The notes under the pieces were generated by a model, which saw nothing but the letters and a program-made list of their open reading frames with translations, was not told the DNA's origin and did no database searches. A DNA stretch of 47,487 nucleotides from Prolixibacteraceae bacterium. GTDB lineage: Bacteria; Bacteroidota; Bacteroidia; Bacteroidales; Prolixibacteraceae. A program made the translations under genes and the position numbers. Every line of letters begins with the position of its first letter. Position 1 is the stretch's first letter. The stretch is taken from contig JANXYV010000225.1 of NCBI GenBank assembly GCA_025355875.1, forward strand, positions 1 to 47,487, given 5' to 3'. Below, piece after piece: positions 26,081 to 35,400 of the stretch.

Positions 26081-28543
26081 ATGTATAAAAGACCATTTCT
26101 AATTTTGATTTTATTCTTGTCCTTTGGTGGCATTTTTGCGCAAAGCGAAACCCGTAAAACCATTCTATTGGATGAGAGATGGAAGTTTGCACTGGGTGAA
26201 AATTCCAATGCGGCTGAGACAAATCTGGACGATTCCGAATGGGAAACGGTGAGTGTTCCGCACGATTGGGCAATTCGTAAGCCTTTTGATTTAAATCAGG
26301 ATATGCAATGGGTGCTGGTAAAAGAAGATGGTGATAAGGAAGCTAAATTGAGAACCGGAAGAACCGGTGCATTGCCAATTTTTGGAGTTGCATGGTATCG
26401 AAAAATCCTTGAAATTCCTTCATTGGATAGTGGAAAATGTTTTTCTGTTGAATTTGATGGGGCCATGAGTCAGGCGAAGGTATATTGCAATGGGGAATTT
26501 GTTGGAGAGTGGCCTTATGGTTATACTTCATTTTCGTTTGATTTGACTAAGTATTTGAAAGTTGGCCAGAAGAATGTGCTTGCTGTCCGATTGGAAAATA
26601 AGCCGGAATCGTCACGTTGGTATTCGGGTGCCGGAATATACCGGAATGTCAGGTTAATAGCGACTAATCCTGTTCATGTGGCACATTGGGGTACCTATAT
26701 TACAACGCCCAATATCTCTGAAAAGAAAGGGACAGTTTCCATTCAAACAAAGGTTTTAAACCAATCTTCCGTTTCTGAAAAGGTGGAGCTTGTTACTGAC
26801 ATTTATAACCATATAGGCGAAAAAGTAGCCACAACTAAGACTTCTCAAATCATTGCTGTAGTTGGACAATTTAGTCAAACACTGGAGGTGAAAAATCCGG
26901 AATTGTGGGATATTAATTCGCCGGTAAGATACCGAGCCATTAGTCAGGTTTTTGTTGATAAAACACTGAAAGACACTTATGAAACTTCATTCGGATTTCG
27001 AATCCTTCGCTTTGATCAAGACAAAGGGTTTTATCTGAACGAGAAACACGTCAAGCTACAGGGTGTTTGTCTTCACCACGATTTGGGTCCGTTGGGGGCA
27101 GCAGTAAACTTCAGGGCAACACAACGTCAGCTTGAAATCATGAAAGAAATGGGCTGCAATGCCATTCGAACTTCACACAATCCACCTTCGCCTGAATTAC
27201 TCGAACTCTGCGACAGTATGGGTTTGGTAGTTATAGTGGAATCGTTTGACGAATGGAAAAACGGTAAAAATGTAAATGGCTACAATCGTTTTTTCAATGA
27301 ATGGGCTGAAAAAGATATGGTTGCTATGATCCATAGGGATAGAAATCATCCTTCAGTAATTATGTGGAGTATTGGGAACGAAATCAGGGAACAAGAGATG
27401 GCTGATGGAAAACTAAAAGCGAAGTTTTTGGTTAACATCTGTCATAGAGAAGACCCGACTCGCCCTACGACCGCAGGTTTCGACCGTCCCGATGGTGCTT
27501 TGAAAAACGGATTAGCTGATGTGGTTGATTTAGTAGGATTTAATTACAAACCATTTATTTACAAAAAAGTACATGCAGACCATCCGAATTATAAAATCTA
27601 TGGGAGTGAAACCGCTTCTACCTTGAGTTCCCGTGGAGTTTATAAGTTTCCAGCCAAAGAAAATAAAGGACCATGGTACGATGATTATCAAACGTCAAGC
27701 TATGATCTTGACTATGCGGGTTGGGCTTCTACTCCGGATACGGAATTTGAGATGCAAGACGAGTGCGATTTTTCGTTGGGAGAATTTGTGTGGACAGGAT
27801 TTGATTATCTGGGAGAACCAACGCCTTATAATGAAGGGACACCTGCCAAAAGCTCCTATTTTGGTATTGTTGACCTTGCAGGATTGAAGAAGGACCGCTT
27901 TTATCTCTATCAAAGTCGTTGGAGTACAACACCCGTTCTGCATTTGTTGCCACATTGGAATTGGGAAGGCAAAGAAGACGATACGATTCCTGTTTTTTGC
28001 TACACCAATTATCCGAAAGTGGAGCTGTTCGTTAACGGCAAAAGTATGGGGGTTAAATCCAAAAGAAATATCGGTAAATATGAAAAATACCGTTTGATGT
28101 GGACTAATGTAATTTATCAACCGGGAGAAATCAAAGCGGTCGCTTATGATGACAAAGGCAATGTGCAAAAAACAGAAATCATTAAAACCGCTGGCACTCC
28201 CGCAAGCATCAGGCTTACGGCCGACAGAGATACCATTGATGCAGATGGAAAGGACGTGTCGTTCGTGACAATAGAAATTATCGATAAAGATGGAAATCTT
28301 TGTCCCAATGCTCAACGATTATTGTTTTTTAAAACAGAAGGTGTTGGAACTTTAAAAGCACTTTGCAATGGCGATCCAACCGATTTGACTTCATTCTCCT
28401 CCAATTACATGAAGGCATTTAATGGAAAATTGATTGCGATTGTCAGTTCTACGAAATCAAGCGGAGAAATCAAATTAACAGTTTCCGGAGAAAGACTTTC
28501 AAATGCTGAAATTGTGGTACAGACAAATAATACATTAAGGTAG
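26081..28543 (+). CDS. GH2 beta-galactosidase with DUF4982-type C-terminus
   Basis: Retaining beta-galactosidase-type enzyme, 820 residues, beginning 7 bp after the previous stop. Signal peptide to about 20 (FGGIFAQ). Domains in order: GH2 sugar-binding domain (about 25-205; WAIRKPFDL, AWYRKILEIP), immunoglobulin-like domain (about 205-310), catalytic barrel (about 315-600) with LHHDLGPLGAAVN, RTSHNPPSPELLELCD, acid/base Glu434 in SIGNEIREQ and nucleophile Glu510 in KIYGSETAST. The barrel is followed by a DUF4982-like domain (about 630-700; CYTNYPKVELFVNGKSMG) and a C-terminal Ig-like domain (about 710-815; ASIRLTADRDTIDADGKDVS). The order and motifs match PUL beta-galactosidases that remove terminal beta-Gal. 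Other GH2 activities cannot be excluded. Confidence 0.94.
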   Translation: MYKRPFLILILFLSFGGIFAQSETRKTILLDERWKFALGENSNAAETNLDDSEWETVSVPHDWAIRKPFDLNQDMQWVLVKEDGDKEAKLRTGRTGALPIFGVAWYRKILEIPSLDSGKCFSVEFDGAMSQAKVYCNGEFVGEWPYGYTSFSFDLTKYLKVGQKNVLAVRLENKPESSRWYSGAGIYRNVRLIATNPVHVAHWGTYITTPNISEKKGTVSIQTKVLNQSSVSEKVELVTDIYNHIGEKVATTKTSQIIAVVGQFSQTLEVKNPELWDINSPVRYRAISQVFVDKTLKDTYETSFGFRILRFDQDKGFYLNEKHVKLQGVCLHHDLGPLGAAVNFRATQRQLEIMKEMGCNAIRTSHNPPSPELLELCDSMGLVVIVESFDEWKNGKNVNGYNRFFNEWAEKDMVAMIHRDRNHPSVIMWSIGNEIREQEMADGKLKAKFLVNICHREDPTRPTTAGFDRPDGALKNGLADVVDLVGFNYKPFIYKKVHADHPNYKIYGSETASTLSSRGVYKFPAKENKGPWYDDYQTSSYDLDYAGWASTPDTEFEMQDECDFSLGEFVWTGFDYLGEPTPYNEGTPAKSSYFGIVDLAGLKKDRFYLYQSRWSTTPVLHLLPHWNWEGKEDDTIPVFCYTNYPKVELFVNGKSMGVKSKRNIGKYEKYRLMWTNVIYQPGEIKAVAYDDKGNVQKTEIIKTAGTPASIRLTADRDTIDADGKDVSFVTIEIIDKDGNLCPNAQRLLFFKTEGVGTLKALCNGDPTDLTSFSSNYMKAFNGKLIAIVSSTKSSGEIKLTVSGERLSNAEIVVQTNNTLR

Positions 28544-28578
28544 TTGATTTATAATGAACTAGACTGTAATCCCATTAT

Positions 28579-29556
28579 ATGAGAACAAAAATAATTTTAG
28601 CCGTTATTGCAGAAATTTTCATTTCATCATTCTTGTATGGATGTCAGAAAAGTAACTCCTCAGTTGGAGATGATATAAATACTGACACTTTAAGTCCCAA
28701 TAGAGAAAATATAGATATTTACCTAATCGGTGGTCAGTCTAATGCAGTTGGCGTAGGTTACATGCAGAACATTGAAAATCCTCAAATAGTGACGCTGACT
28801 CAAGAGTTTCCACGGCCATTTAAAGCTGATCCCCGTGTCCAGATCTTTTACTTAAAAGGTTGGTATAGTCCGAGTTGGGGACCTTGGTCTTTTAATGGTC
28901 TTAATAACGGTAACCCTGAATTGACATGGATGCCGCTTGTGCATTGTGGACAAGATTCGATCACTTTTGGACCGGAATTGGGTTTTGGAAATAGGTTGAT
29001 GCAACTGAATTCGAAATTCAATATCGGCATAATAAAATATGCATCATCAGGATCAAGCCTTGAGGTTGATTGGAATCCTGGCGATAGCGTTTCCGACACA
29101 ACACATTGGGGGACTCAATTCAAATGGTTTGTCAAGGCAGTTGATAAAGGCATGGATGCTCTAAAAGAAAAAGGGAAGAATCCTGTTATTCGCGGAATGC
29201 TCTGGCAACAAGGTGAAGCTGACACTGGGTATGATAATTATGCCAACATGCTTGGTCATTTTATTGACAGAGTTCGTGAACAATGGGATGTTCCTAATAT
29301 GCGGTTTGTGTATGGCTATGTTTTTCCTGCAAATCCGTATAGCGAAATTAGATATGCAGAACGTGATGTGGATCAGAATTCTGGAACAAAATATGCAAAA
29401 AACAATGCATTTGTTGTTTGGACAGAGGATCTTCAATTGCGCAAAGATGATCCATGGTTTCCGGATCCAAATCTAAAAACTGATGCTGTTCATTTTGGTA
29501 CTGCCGGTCAACTCGAATTAGGAAGACGAATGGCAGATAAAATGCTACACAATTAA
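28579..29556 (+). CDS. SGNH carbohydrate esterase lipoprotein (CE6/DUF303-like)
   Basis: 325 residues; leader ends SSFLYGC-QKSN (lipobox). SGNH/SASA motifs: IDIYLIGGQSNAVGVGY with catalytic Ser54, GMLWQQGEADTG (block III), and Asp/His in TDAVHFGTAGQLELGRRM near the C-terminus. It is a compact single-domain version unlike the long esterase at 22312, so the locus carries two esterases of different architecture and different export route (lipoprotein here, T9SS there). Likely removes acetyl groups from sugars. Confidence 0.88.
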   Translation: MRTKIILAVIAEIFISSFLYGCQKSNSSVGDDINTDTLSPNRENIDIYLIGGQSNAVGVGYMQNIENPQIVTLTQEFPRPFKADPRVQIFYLKGWYSPSWGPWSFNGLNNGNPELTWMPLVHCGQDSITFGPELGFGNRLMQLNSKFNIGIIKYASSGSSLEVDWNPGDSVSDTTHWGTQFKWFVKAVDKGMDALKEKGKNPVIRGMLWQQGEADTGYDNYANMLGHFIDRVREQWDVPNMRFVYGYVFPANPYSEIRYAERDVDQNSGTKYAKNNAFVVWTEDLQLRKDDPWFPDPNLKTDAVHFGTAGQLELGRRMADKMLHN

Positions 29557-29684
29557 GGTAACTAAAATCCGGATTAAGTATTGAATGAAGATGCTGGTTC
29601 ACTAGTGGAAATCACTACTAATTCGGTGGCAGAAATATTGAAGCTAAAGCTGTAAATTAATCACTTACTTGAAATATTACTATT

Positions 29685-31190
29685 ATGAAGATCAATTCAT
29701 TTTTTTCTTTTTTCTTAAGTATTTTCTTTTTTTCGGTTTCCGTTGGGTGCAAAAAAAATAATCAACCAGTTGTTGATGATCCAAATACTGGATCTAAAAC
29801 TTTAATTATTTCTCCAGCCAGAGACAGCATTACGGTGCTTCACAATCCTTTGATGAGTTTGGTTAAATATGCAGGTGGGTACGCTGATGGAAATTGGGAT
29901 TTGGCTGAATGGACAACCAGTGATCCCAATATAGTAGCAGATTGTAACATTGTATACATCAGATCGCCCTGGGTGAATTTTGAGCCTACTGAAGGAAATT
30001 ATGTCTGGAAAAATAATGCAAGCTTCAAAAGTCTGATTGAAGGACTTAAAAGCAAAGGTTTTCGTTTGGCTTTTCGGGTTATGTGCCAGGATGACGGACT
30101 TGATCCCAAATTAGTTCGTGGAACTCCACCTTATGTAATTGATGCTATGAAGGCAGGTACTTATAATGTAATGTCGAAAAGTAATCCAAGATACCCGGAT
30201 GTTACCAATCCTATCTGGCAAGAAAAATTTAAAACATTCATACTGGCATTTGGCAAAGAATTTAATGATCCTGCAGTTACAGATTATATTGATGCCAATG
30301 GATTGGGTTTATGGGGAGAAGGTAATTTGGTTGGAATCCCGACTCCCAATGATAATCATGACCAGGAAAGAGCTTATTATGACTGGCATTTAGGTATTTA
30401 TGCACAAGCTTTTACAAAAGTCATTCTTGCTGTAAATCCATGCACTTTTGGATCATGGAGCAATAATGGAGCAGAACAGATAAAAACTGATTTAGACATT
30501 CCCATCGGCAAATATGGATGCGTATGGCGCAGAGATGGCATTGGACAGGATGTAAACAAGCCTTACATTCAACCAACTTCATCACAATTGGCTCCCTTTA
30601 ATTCAACTTTCCCAGCATGTCCAATTATATGTGAACCATGGTCGGGTTTTGCTTCGACCAATCGTGATTACATGAATCGTTTATTCAATGATGTAATTTT
30701 GCATCACGGAAATGCACTAAGCTATGATGCGGGGTGGGATGCAAATCCTGATCTGCTGGCTAAACTTATTACGAAGCTTGGTTATCGGTTACGTCCGGTA
30801 AAGATAGAACTACAGGATCAAGTCAAAAGTAGTGGTACTATGCAAATTAGTCATACCTGGACAAATGATGGTGTTGGTGCGTTACCAAATGGGAACATTC
30901 GTTGGAATAACAAATATGCCATAGCTTTTGCTCTGTTTAAATACTCTGAACATACTCCCACCAAGGTATATGTTGATAGCAAATCCAATCCCGGAGTTTT
31001 GGTAAATGGCTCAAACACGACCTATACAACCGATATACAATGGAATGTCCCGGCAGGAGACTATTGGCTGGCAGTAGGTATTATCGATCAAACCAAACCA
31101 ACAACTCCTTCTTTAGACCTTGCCATCAAAGCTCTCGGACGAAGAAACGGTTGGTATTTGCTTAAAACGATCACAATTGACGCTGATTAA
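29685..31190 (+). CDS. DUF4832-like barrel lipoprotein (putative glycoside hydrolase)
   Basis: Lipoprotein (leader ends FSVSVGC-KKNN), 501 residues. N-terminal barrel of GH42/GH-A style with the strand-and-substrate text YIRSPWVNFEPTEGNYVW, then GLWGEGNLVG with Glu212 as candidate acid/base and CPIICEPWSG with Glu317 as candidate nucleophile, both conserved in the paralogue 31739-33988. The C-terminal ~130 residues are a beta domain (LGYRLRPVKIELQDQVKSSG, SHTWTNDGVGALPNGNIRW) that matches the DUF4832 pattern. Activity unknown; GH-like by fold and residues. The paralogue has the same barrel with a different export route. Confidence 0.75.
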   Translation: MKINSFFSFFLSIFFFSVSVGCKKNNQPVVDDPNTGSKTLIISPARDSITVLHNPLMSLVKYAGGYADGNWDLAEWTTSDPNIVADCNIVYIRSPWVNFEPTEGNYVWKNNASFKSLIEGLKSKGFRLAFRVMCQDDGLDPKLVRGTPPYVIDAMKAGTYNVMSKSNPRYPDVTNPIWQEKFKTFILAFGKEFNDPAVTDYIDANGLGLWGEGNLVGIPTPNDNHDQERAYYDWHLGIYAQAFTKVILAVNPCTFGSWSNNGAEQIKTDLDIPIGKYGCVWRRDGIGQDVNKPYIQPTSSQLAPFNSTFPACPIICEPWSGFASTNRDYMNRLFNDVILHHGNALSYDAGWDANPDLLAKLITKLGYRLRPVKIELQDQVKSSGTMQISHTWTNDGVGALPNGNIRWNNKYAIAFALFKYSEHTPTKVYVDSKSNPGVLVNGSNTTYTTDIQWNVPAGDYWLAVGIIDQTKPTTPSLDLAIKALGRRNGWYLLKTITIDAD

Positions 31191-31258
31191 TATAAATATT
31201 TTCTTGACATTTTTAGGTTTTACTCTCATACAATAGTTCGTTCAAAAAACATTAAAAA

Positions 31259-31576
31259 TTAAGCGGACATCGAGCCGAAATACAATAGTTCATTGACATG
31301 TTGACGATTTTTGATTGAGTTCGGATTAATAACGAACAGGCGGAAAAATCGGCTAAAGAAGTCAAACCGATCGTCGAATTGGCGACGGAAGCGTTGTTCG
31401 CCAAAACGGCTGTATCGGCCCAACTGGAGAAAGTTAATCCGTGAAGAAAAACTCAGATATAGCATGAAAATCTCAATCATAAAATCTCGTCTGCATTTAT
31501 TGAGCTTAATTTTAGAAACAGATAAAGCATCAAGCACAATTTTTGAATAAACAACATAAATCGCAGAGGTGGCCAT
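31259..31576 (-). pseudogene. transposase N-terminal remnant
   Basis: The minus-strand translation has the opening of a common Bacteroidota DDE transposase: FMIEIFMLYLSFSSRINFLQ then LGRYSRFGEQRFRRQF and FDFFSRFF. It stops after about 105 residues, before any catalytic Asp; the usual following text (an AFDPSYI-type first Asp) is missing. Intact members exceed 350 residues. It sits between the two paralogous barrel genes, so it may mark the recombination that duplicated or rearranged them. A 12-bp repeat ATACAATAGTTC is found at about 31231 and inside the broken end at about 31282. Confidence 0.65.
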
Positions 31577-31738
31577 AATTAAAGTAATTAACTGGTAATT
31601 AATACTTTAAAGATACAAATCTCTGCGCTTTATACCTAACAAATAATCAGTTATTTTACTGCAAATCAGATAAATAACTAAATTTTAATCGAGGTATTGC
31701 TCTTATCCATTCAGTAAATATTAATAAATCTAATTCTT

Positions 31739-33988
31739 GTGAAAATCAACAAATTACTATTACTAATCGGATCGTTCTTAATCGGAACAATGTTGTCTGC
31801 ACAAACTGTTTCTGATTTTGAAACAGTATCGCCTGCAAATACCAGTGCAAATTGGGGCTTAATTACAGATGCCACGGCTGTGAGCATTGTGAACAATCCT
31901 CTAATTGATGCAGTTGATGGTACTGCAAAATGCTTAAAAACCTTACAGAAAAATTCTTTTGTCCCTTGGGGAAGCCAAAACTATTTTTGTGCAGTTCTTG
32001 CAATTCCATCAATTGCGGTCAATAAAGCAGGAACAAACCATTATTTACATGTTCGGTATTTATCTTACAAGTTGGGGCAAGTAATTAAATTCTCGTTGGT
32101 TTATGGATCTGCCAGCTCTATGGATTATAGTGTAACTGTAAGTACTAAAGGAGAATGGGTAGAAGCAGTTATTGATTTATCCACTTCTTCAACAACAATA
32201 ACCTCTTTTTCTGAATTTGCAATATACCCAAACACTAACTATACAGCAAATGGCAATACTGCTGATCAAACTACGTATTTTGACAATATTGTAATTAACA
32301 GTGTTGCAGCCTCTGGTACATCTGCTACCTTCAACCCTACCCCAAATACAACCACAGTACTGAAGAACCCATTAATGAATCTAGTACAATACCTAACGTC
32401 TGACTACAATGGAAATTGGAGCGATCCAACCTGGTACTTAAATGATGTAAATACATCAGCCAATTGTAACACCATATATTTAAGAGCTGCATGGATGTGC
32501 TTTGAGCCTACTGAAGGAAATTATGTGTGGAATAACAATCAAAGTTTCAAAAATCTAGTTGCAGCAGTTAAAGCGAAAGGTTGGCGTTTAGGATTTCGAG
32601 TAATGTGTCAGGACGATGGGTTGAGCGAAACTGCAGTGCACGGCACTCCTCAATACGTAATCGACGCTATGCGTGCAGCTGGTTATACCAATCCTTACGC
32701 TATTTATAATACCCGATACCCAGATGTTACCAACCCAGTTTGGCAGGCAAAATTCAAAAAATTTATCTTAGCATTTGGTGCAAAATTTAACGATCCAACC
32801 ATCACTGATTATGTAGATGCTAATGGTTTAGGTAAATGGGGTGAAGGCAATTTAGTGGGAATTGCTCCTTGGAATGGCGATCATACTGCAGAAAAGGCTT
32901 ATTACGATTGGCATTTAGGCGTTTATGCACAAGCATTTACAAAAGTAATTTTAAATGTAACTCCTTCAACATTTGGCACTTGGGATAATGATGGCTATGA
33001 TCAGCAACAAACAGACCTAACCTATGCTATTGGGAAATATGGTTGTATTTGGAGAAAAGATGGTATTGGAGAAGATCCAACTCTACCATACGTTACACGT
33101 TCTGCTGCTCAACTATATGAGTTTACACAATCATGGCCATCTTGTCCGATGCTTTGTGAACCATGGAATCCGGGTTTCGCATCAAACGATCGCTCGTACA
33201 TGAGTCGGATAATTCAGGACGTGCAGGTATTTCATGGAAATAACCTGACAAATAATTGGAACGGAGCATGGCTAACCACTGCTAACACTGACCTGTTAGC
33301 TCAACTAATAGCTACACTTGGCTACCGCTTGCGCCCAACAAAGGTTATTGTTTCAACACAAGGTGCTACTAGTACAATTAACCATACATGGACAAACGAT
33401 GGTTCGGGAGTATTGCCGAATGCAAACGTTCGTTGGGGTAAAAAATATCAAATATCGTATGCACTTATTTCAGGGTCAACAGTAAGCCAAGTATTCAGTG
33501 ATGTCAACGCCGACCCAGGAGTATTGGTAAAAGGAACAAACACGAGCTTCACAACCACCATTCCCTGGACCGTTGCTGCTGGAACCTATCAGTTGGCAGT
33601 AGGTGTTACAGATAAAACTATCGCATCTTTACCTTCGCTCGACCTTGCCCTTACGGGTACTCGTTTAAACGGATGGTATGTGTTGGGGAATATAATAATT
33701 AGTAATGTTTCCAAGCTACTACGTGCTGTTATGTCTAACAATAATCAGCAGTTATTTGAAGTGAAACTTTTCCCAAATCCTGTTAATAATCAATTAACGA
33801 TTAACGGTATGGAAGGAAAATTTGATCTTCAGATTACAAATATGAATGGAATAGTTTACAAAGCTGTAAAATCAGTGAATGGAGATCAAATAGTTGATGT
33901 TTCAAGAATTCCTGCAGGACTTTATAATGCCTCTCTAATCAGCGAGAATGGACGACACGTTAATAAAAAATTCATAATTATCAAATAG
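31739..33988 (+). CDS. DUF4832-like barrel enzyme with glycan-binding-like domain and T9SS tail
   Basis: GTG start at 31739 opens directly into the signal peptide (KINKLLLLIGSFLIGTMLSA), which decides it. 749 residues in order: one copy of the ~165-residue domain (about 25-189, DNA 31811-32305; KCLKTLQKNSFVPWGS, NTADQTTYFDNIVINS), barrel (about 205-535) very close to the protein at 29685 (AWMCFEPTEGNYVW; Glu in GKWGEGNLVG; Glu in CPMLCEPWNPG), DUF4832-like beta domain (SHTWTNDG-type text here NHTWTNDGSGVLPNANVRWG), and T9SS sorting domain (VKLFPNPVNNQLTINGMEG ... NKKFIIIK). Codon choice looks slightly different from the paralogue (more CCA/ACA, fewer GG repeats) but I did not quantify this. 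Ends at the PUL terminator. Confidence 0.8.
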   Translation: MKINKLLLLIGSFLIGTMLSAQTVSDFETVSPANTSANWGLITDATAVSIVNNPLIDAVDGTAKCLKTLQKNSFVPWGSQNYFCAVLAIPSIAVNKAGTNHYLHVRYLSYKLGQVIKFSLVYGSASSMDYSVTVSTKGEWVEAVIDLSTSSTTITSFSEFAIYPNTNYTANGNTADQTTYFDNIVINSVAASGTSATFNPTPNTTTVLKNPLMNLVQYLTSDYNGNWSDPTWYLNDVNTSANCNTIYLRAAWMCFEPTEGNYVWNNNQSFKNLVAAVKAKGWRLGFRVMCQDDGLSETAVHGTPQYVIDAMRAAGYTNPYAIYNTRYPDVTNPVWQAKFKKFILAFGAKFNDPTITDYVDANGLGKWGEGNLVGIAPWNGDHTAEKAYYDWHLGVYAQAFTKVILNVTPSTFGTWDNDGYDQQQTDLTYAIGKYGCIWRKDGIGEDPTLPYVTRSAAQLYEFTQSWPSCPMLCEPWNPGFASNDRSYMSRIIQDVQVFHGNNLTNNWNGAWLTTANTDLLAQLIATLGYRLRPTKVIVSTQGATSTINHTWTNDGSGVLPNANVRWGKKYQISYALISGSTVSQVFSDVNADPGVLVKGTNTSFTTTIPWTVAAGTYQLAVGVTDKTIASLPSLDLALTGTRLNGWYVLGNIIISNVSKLLRAVMSNNNQQLFEVKLFPNPVNNQLTINGMEGKFDLQITNMNGIVYKAVKSVNGDQIVDVSRIPAGLYNASLISENGRHVNKKFIIIK

Positions 33989-34131
33989 TCGTTCATAAAT
34001 AAAAAATAAGTACAACCACTGAGGCTCCATGGCTCAGGGTATTCTTCAACGTTTTCAATTCCATAATAAAATTAGTTCATGTACCGTACCTCTCACACCT
34101 AAAAAAACAGTATCACAAAAATTAAGTACAT

Positions 34132-34168
34132 CCCCGATTCACCCCCAGAATCGGGGGGTTCTTTTTTA
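34132..34168 (+). terminator. strong intrinsic terminator closing the PUL
   Basis: CCCCGATTC (34132-34140) pairs with GAATCGGGG (34148-34156) around loop ACCCCCA, then GGTTCTTTTTTAT. A textbook rho-independent terminator about 145 bp after the last PUL gene. Confidence 0.9.
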
Positions 34169-34216
34169 TAAGTTCAAGGTTTTTCTATACCACCCAGAAG
34201 GTTTTTCTCTCTCTCG

Positions 34217-34390
34217 TCCAATTTTGCAACAAAGGTATCAGCTGTAAAAAATCAGGAAAACAACACCACCGTATGGGAAGCCTTTATAAACCACCTCGAA
34301 ACAATCTACTTTGAAAGTGCTGCCGAAATTCTCGACAATGACCTCTTTTGGTTCGAATACAGATTGTGGCATTGTGGACAAAAAGAATGA
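34217..34390 (+). pseudogene. C-terminal fragment of an unknown gene
   Basis: A 57-residue in-frame stretch ending in TGA (KNQENNTTVWEAFINHLETI ... WFEYRLWHCGQKE) has protein-like composition but no start codon in context and follows the terminator directly. I do not recognise it. Probably a leftover tail next to the insertion-sequence scar. Confidence 0.35.
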
Positions 34391-34433
34391 TATTTAAACG
34401 ATCCACCCCAGCAAGTACAACTTACAGGATTAG

Positions 34434-35023
34434 CTTATTGTCGATAAATTGTGGGAGCAGATTTTTGAGTTGAGAAGTTTTAGTGTTGTCGAGTGAAGTT
34501 CTTTGTTTTAATTATTAGTGCCCTTTGTAAGGTGCAAACTGTTGGTTTTGAGAAGTTAGCAACTGCCTTTGACAGCAATGCCAGCACTAATTCCTCACTG
34601 CGGAGAATACAACGATTTATGGCGACATATCTTTTGGATACAGATTTGATTTCCAGATTGATATTCAAACTATTACCACATAAACCTCCTTTCCGCTTAG
34701 CAATGGACAGGACAAACTGGAAGTTTGGACAGCAAAATGTCAATGTATTGGTGCTCGCAGTTGTTTATCACGGAGTTGCTTTCCCGTTGCTGATTAAGTT
34801 GTTACCCAAATTTGGCAATTCAAACACCGATGAACGCATTGAATTGGTTGAACGGTTCATCCGCCTTTTTGGTTCAGAAGCATTGGATTGTTTGACCGCA
34901 GATCGTGAGTTTGTTGGAGAACGATGGATCAAATACTTGAATGAGAACCGAATTCGGTATTATATCCGCATTCGCATTGAAAAGAAAAAACAACAAAAGA
35001 GTAATCCTAAGGAGAGTGAGTAG
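34434..35023 (+). pseudogene. IS4-family transposase, frameshifted and truncated
   Basis: Translation shows the IS4-type core: FRLAMDRTNWKFGQQNVNVL with the first catalytic Asp, PLLIKLLPKFGNSNTDERIE, and LTADREFVGERWIKYLNENR with the second Asp. The third acidic residue and the C-terminal third are missing; the frame ends SNPKESE* at 35023. At the 5' end, residues LWEQIFELRSFSVVE are in another frame (34449-34493) and join the main frame only by a shift near 34493, so the gene is broken twice. No intact terminal inverted repeats seen. Confidence 0.8.
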
Positions 35024-35360
35024 ACGTGAGACCATACCTTTTGATTTATTTGGCTTCAATATTACAATTTTAGCAGGAATTCAAACTGTTTAAGTTCATT
35101 AAATTCGATTTGAAATGGCATTAGGTTGATTTATAGTAAAATTGAAATTTATCATCTCAATCTTGGAAGAATAAATTCTTAAAGAGATAAATCTTCAAAA
35201 ATGTAAGCGCATTGCGGGTTCCTGAATTTTTCTGCCGTTTTTTCAACGGCTGGTTCAAGTTCTTTTTGCCAACTTTCTTCTATGAAGGAAAAATTTGAAA
35301 TACTCGAAATGAAAAATAATTTTCCGAATTATTTTTATTTAAAAACCTGAAAATAAAGCA

Positions 35361-35400
35361 ATCACAGAATCAAATCCGAAAACGGATTTGATTCTGTGAT
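35361..35400. repeat. perfect 18-bp inverted repeat with 4-nt loop
   Basis: Left arm ATCACAGAATCAAATCCG (35361-35378), loop AAAA, right arm its exact complement (35383-35400). No T run follows on either strand. May be a transposon-related or REP-like hairpin; unknown. Confidence 0.8.

Noticed and set aside
27695-28315. 206-residue minus-strand frame
   Set aside because: Lies wholly inside the GH2 gene, antisense, with no protein-like features.
31311-31550. 79-residue basic plus-strand frame
   Set aside because: Antisense to the clearly recognisable transposase remnant.
34029-34247. 72-residue plus-strand frame
   Set aside because: Runs straight through the strong PUL terminator; no homology signs.
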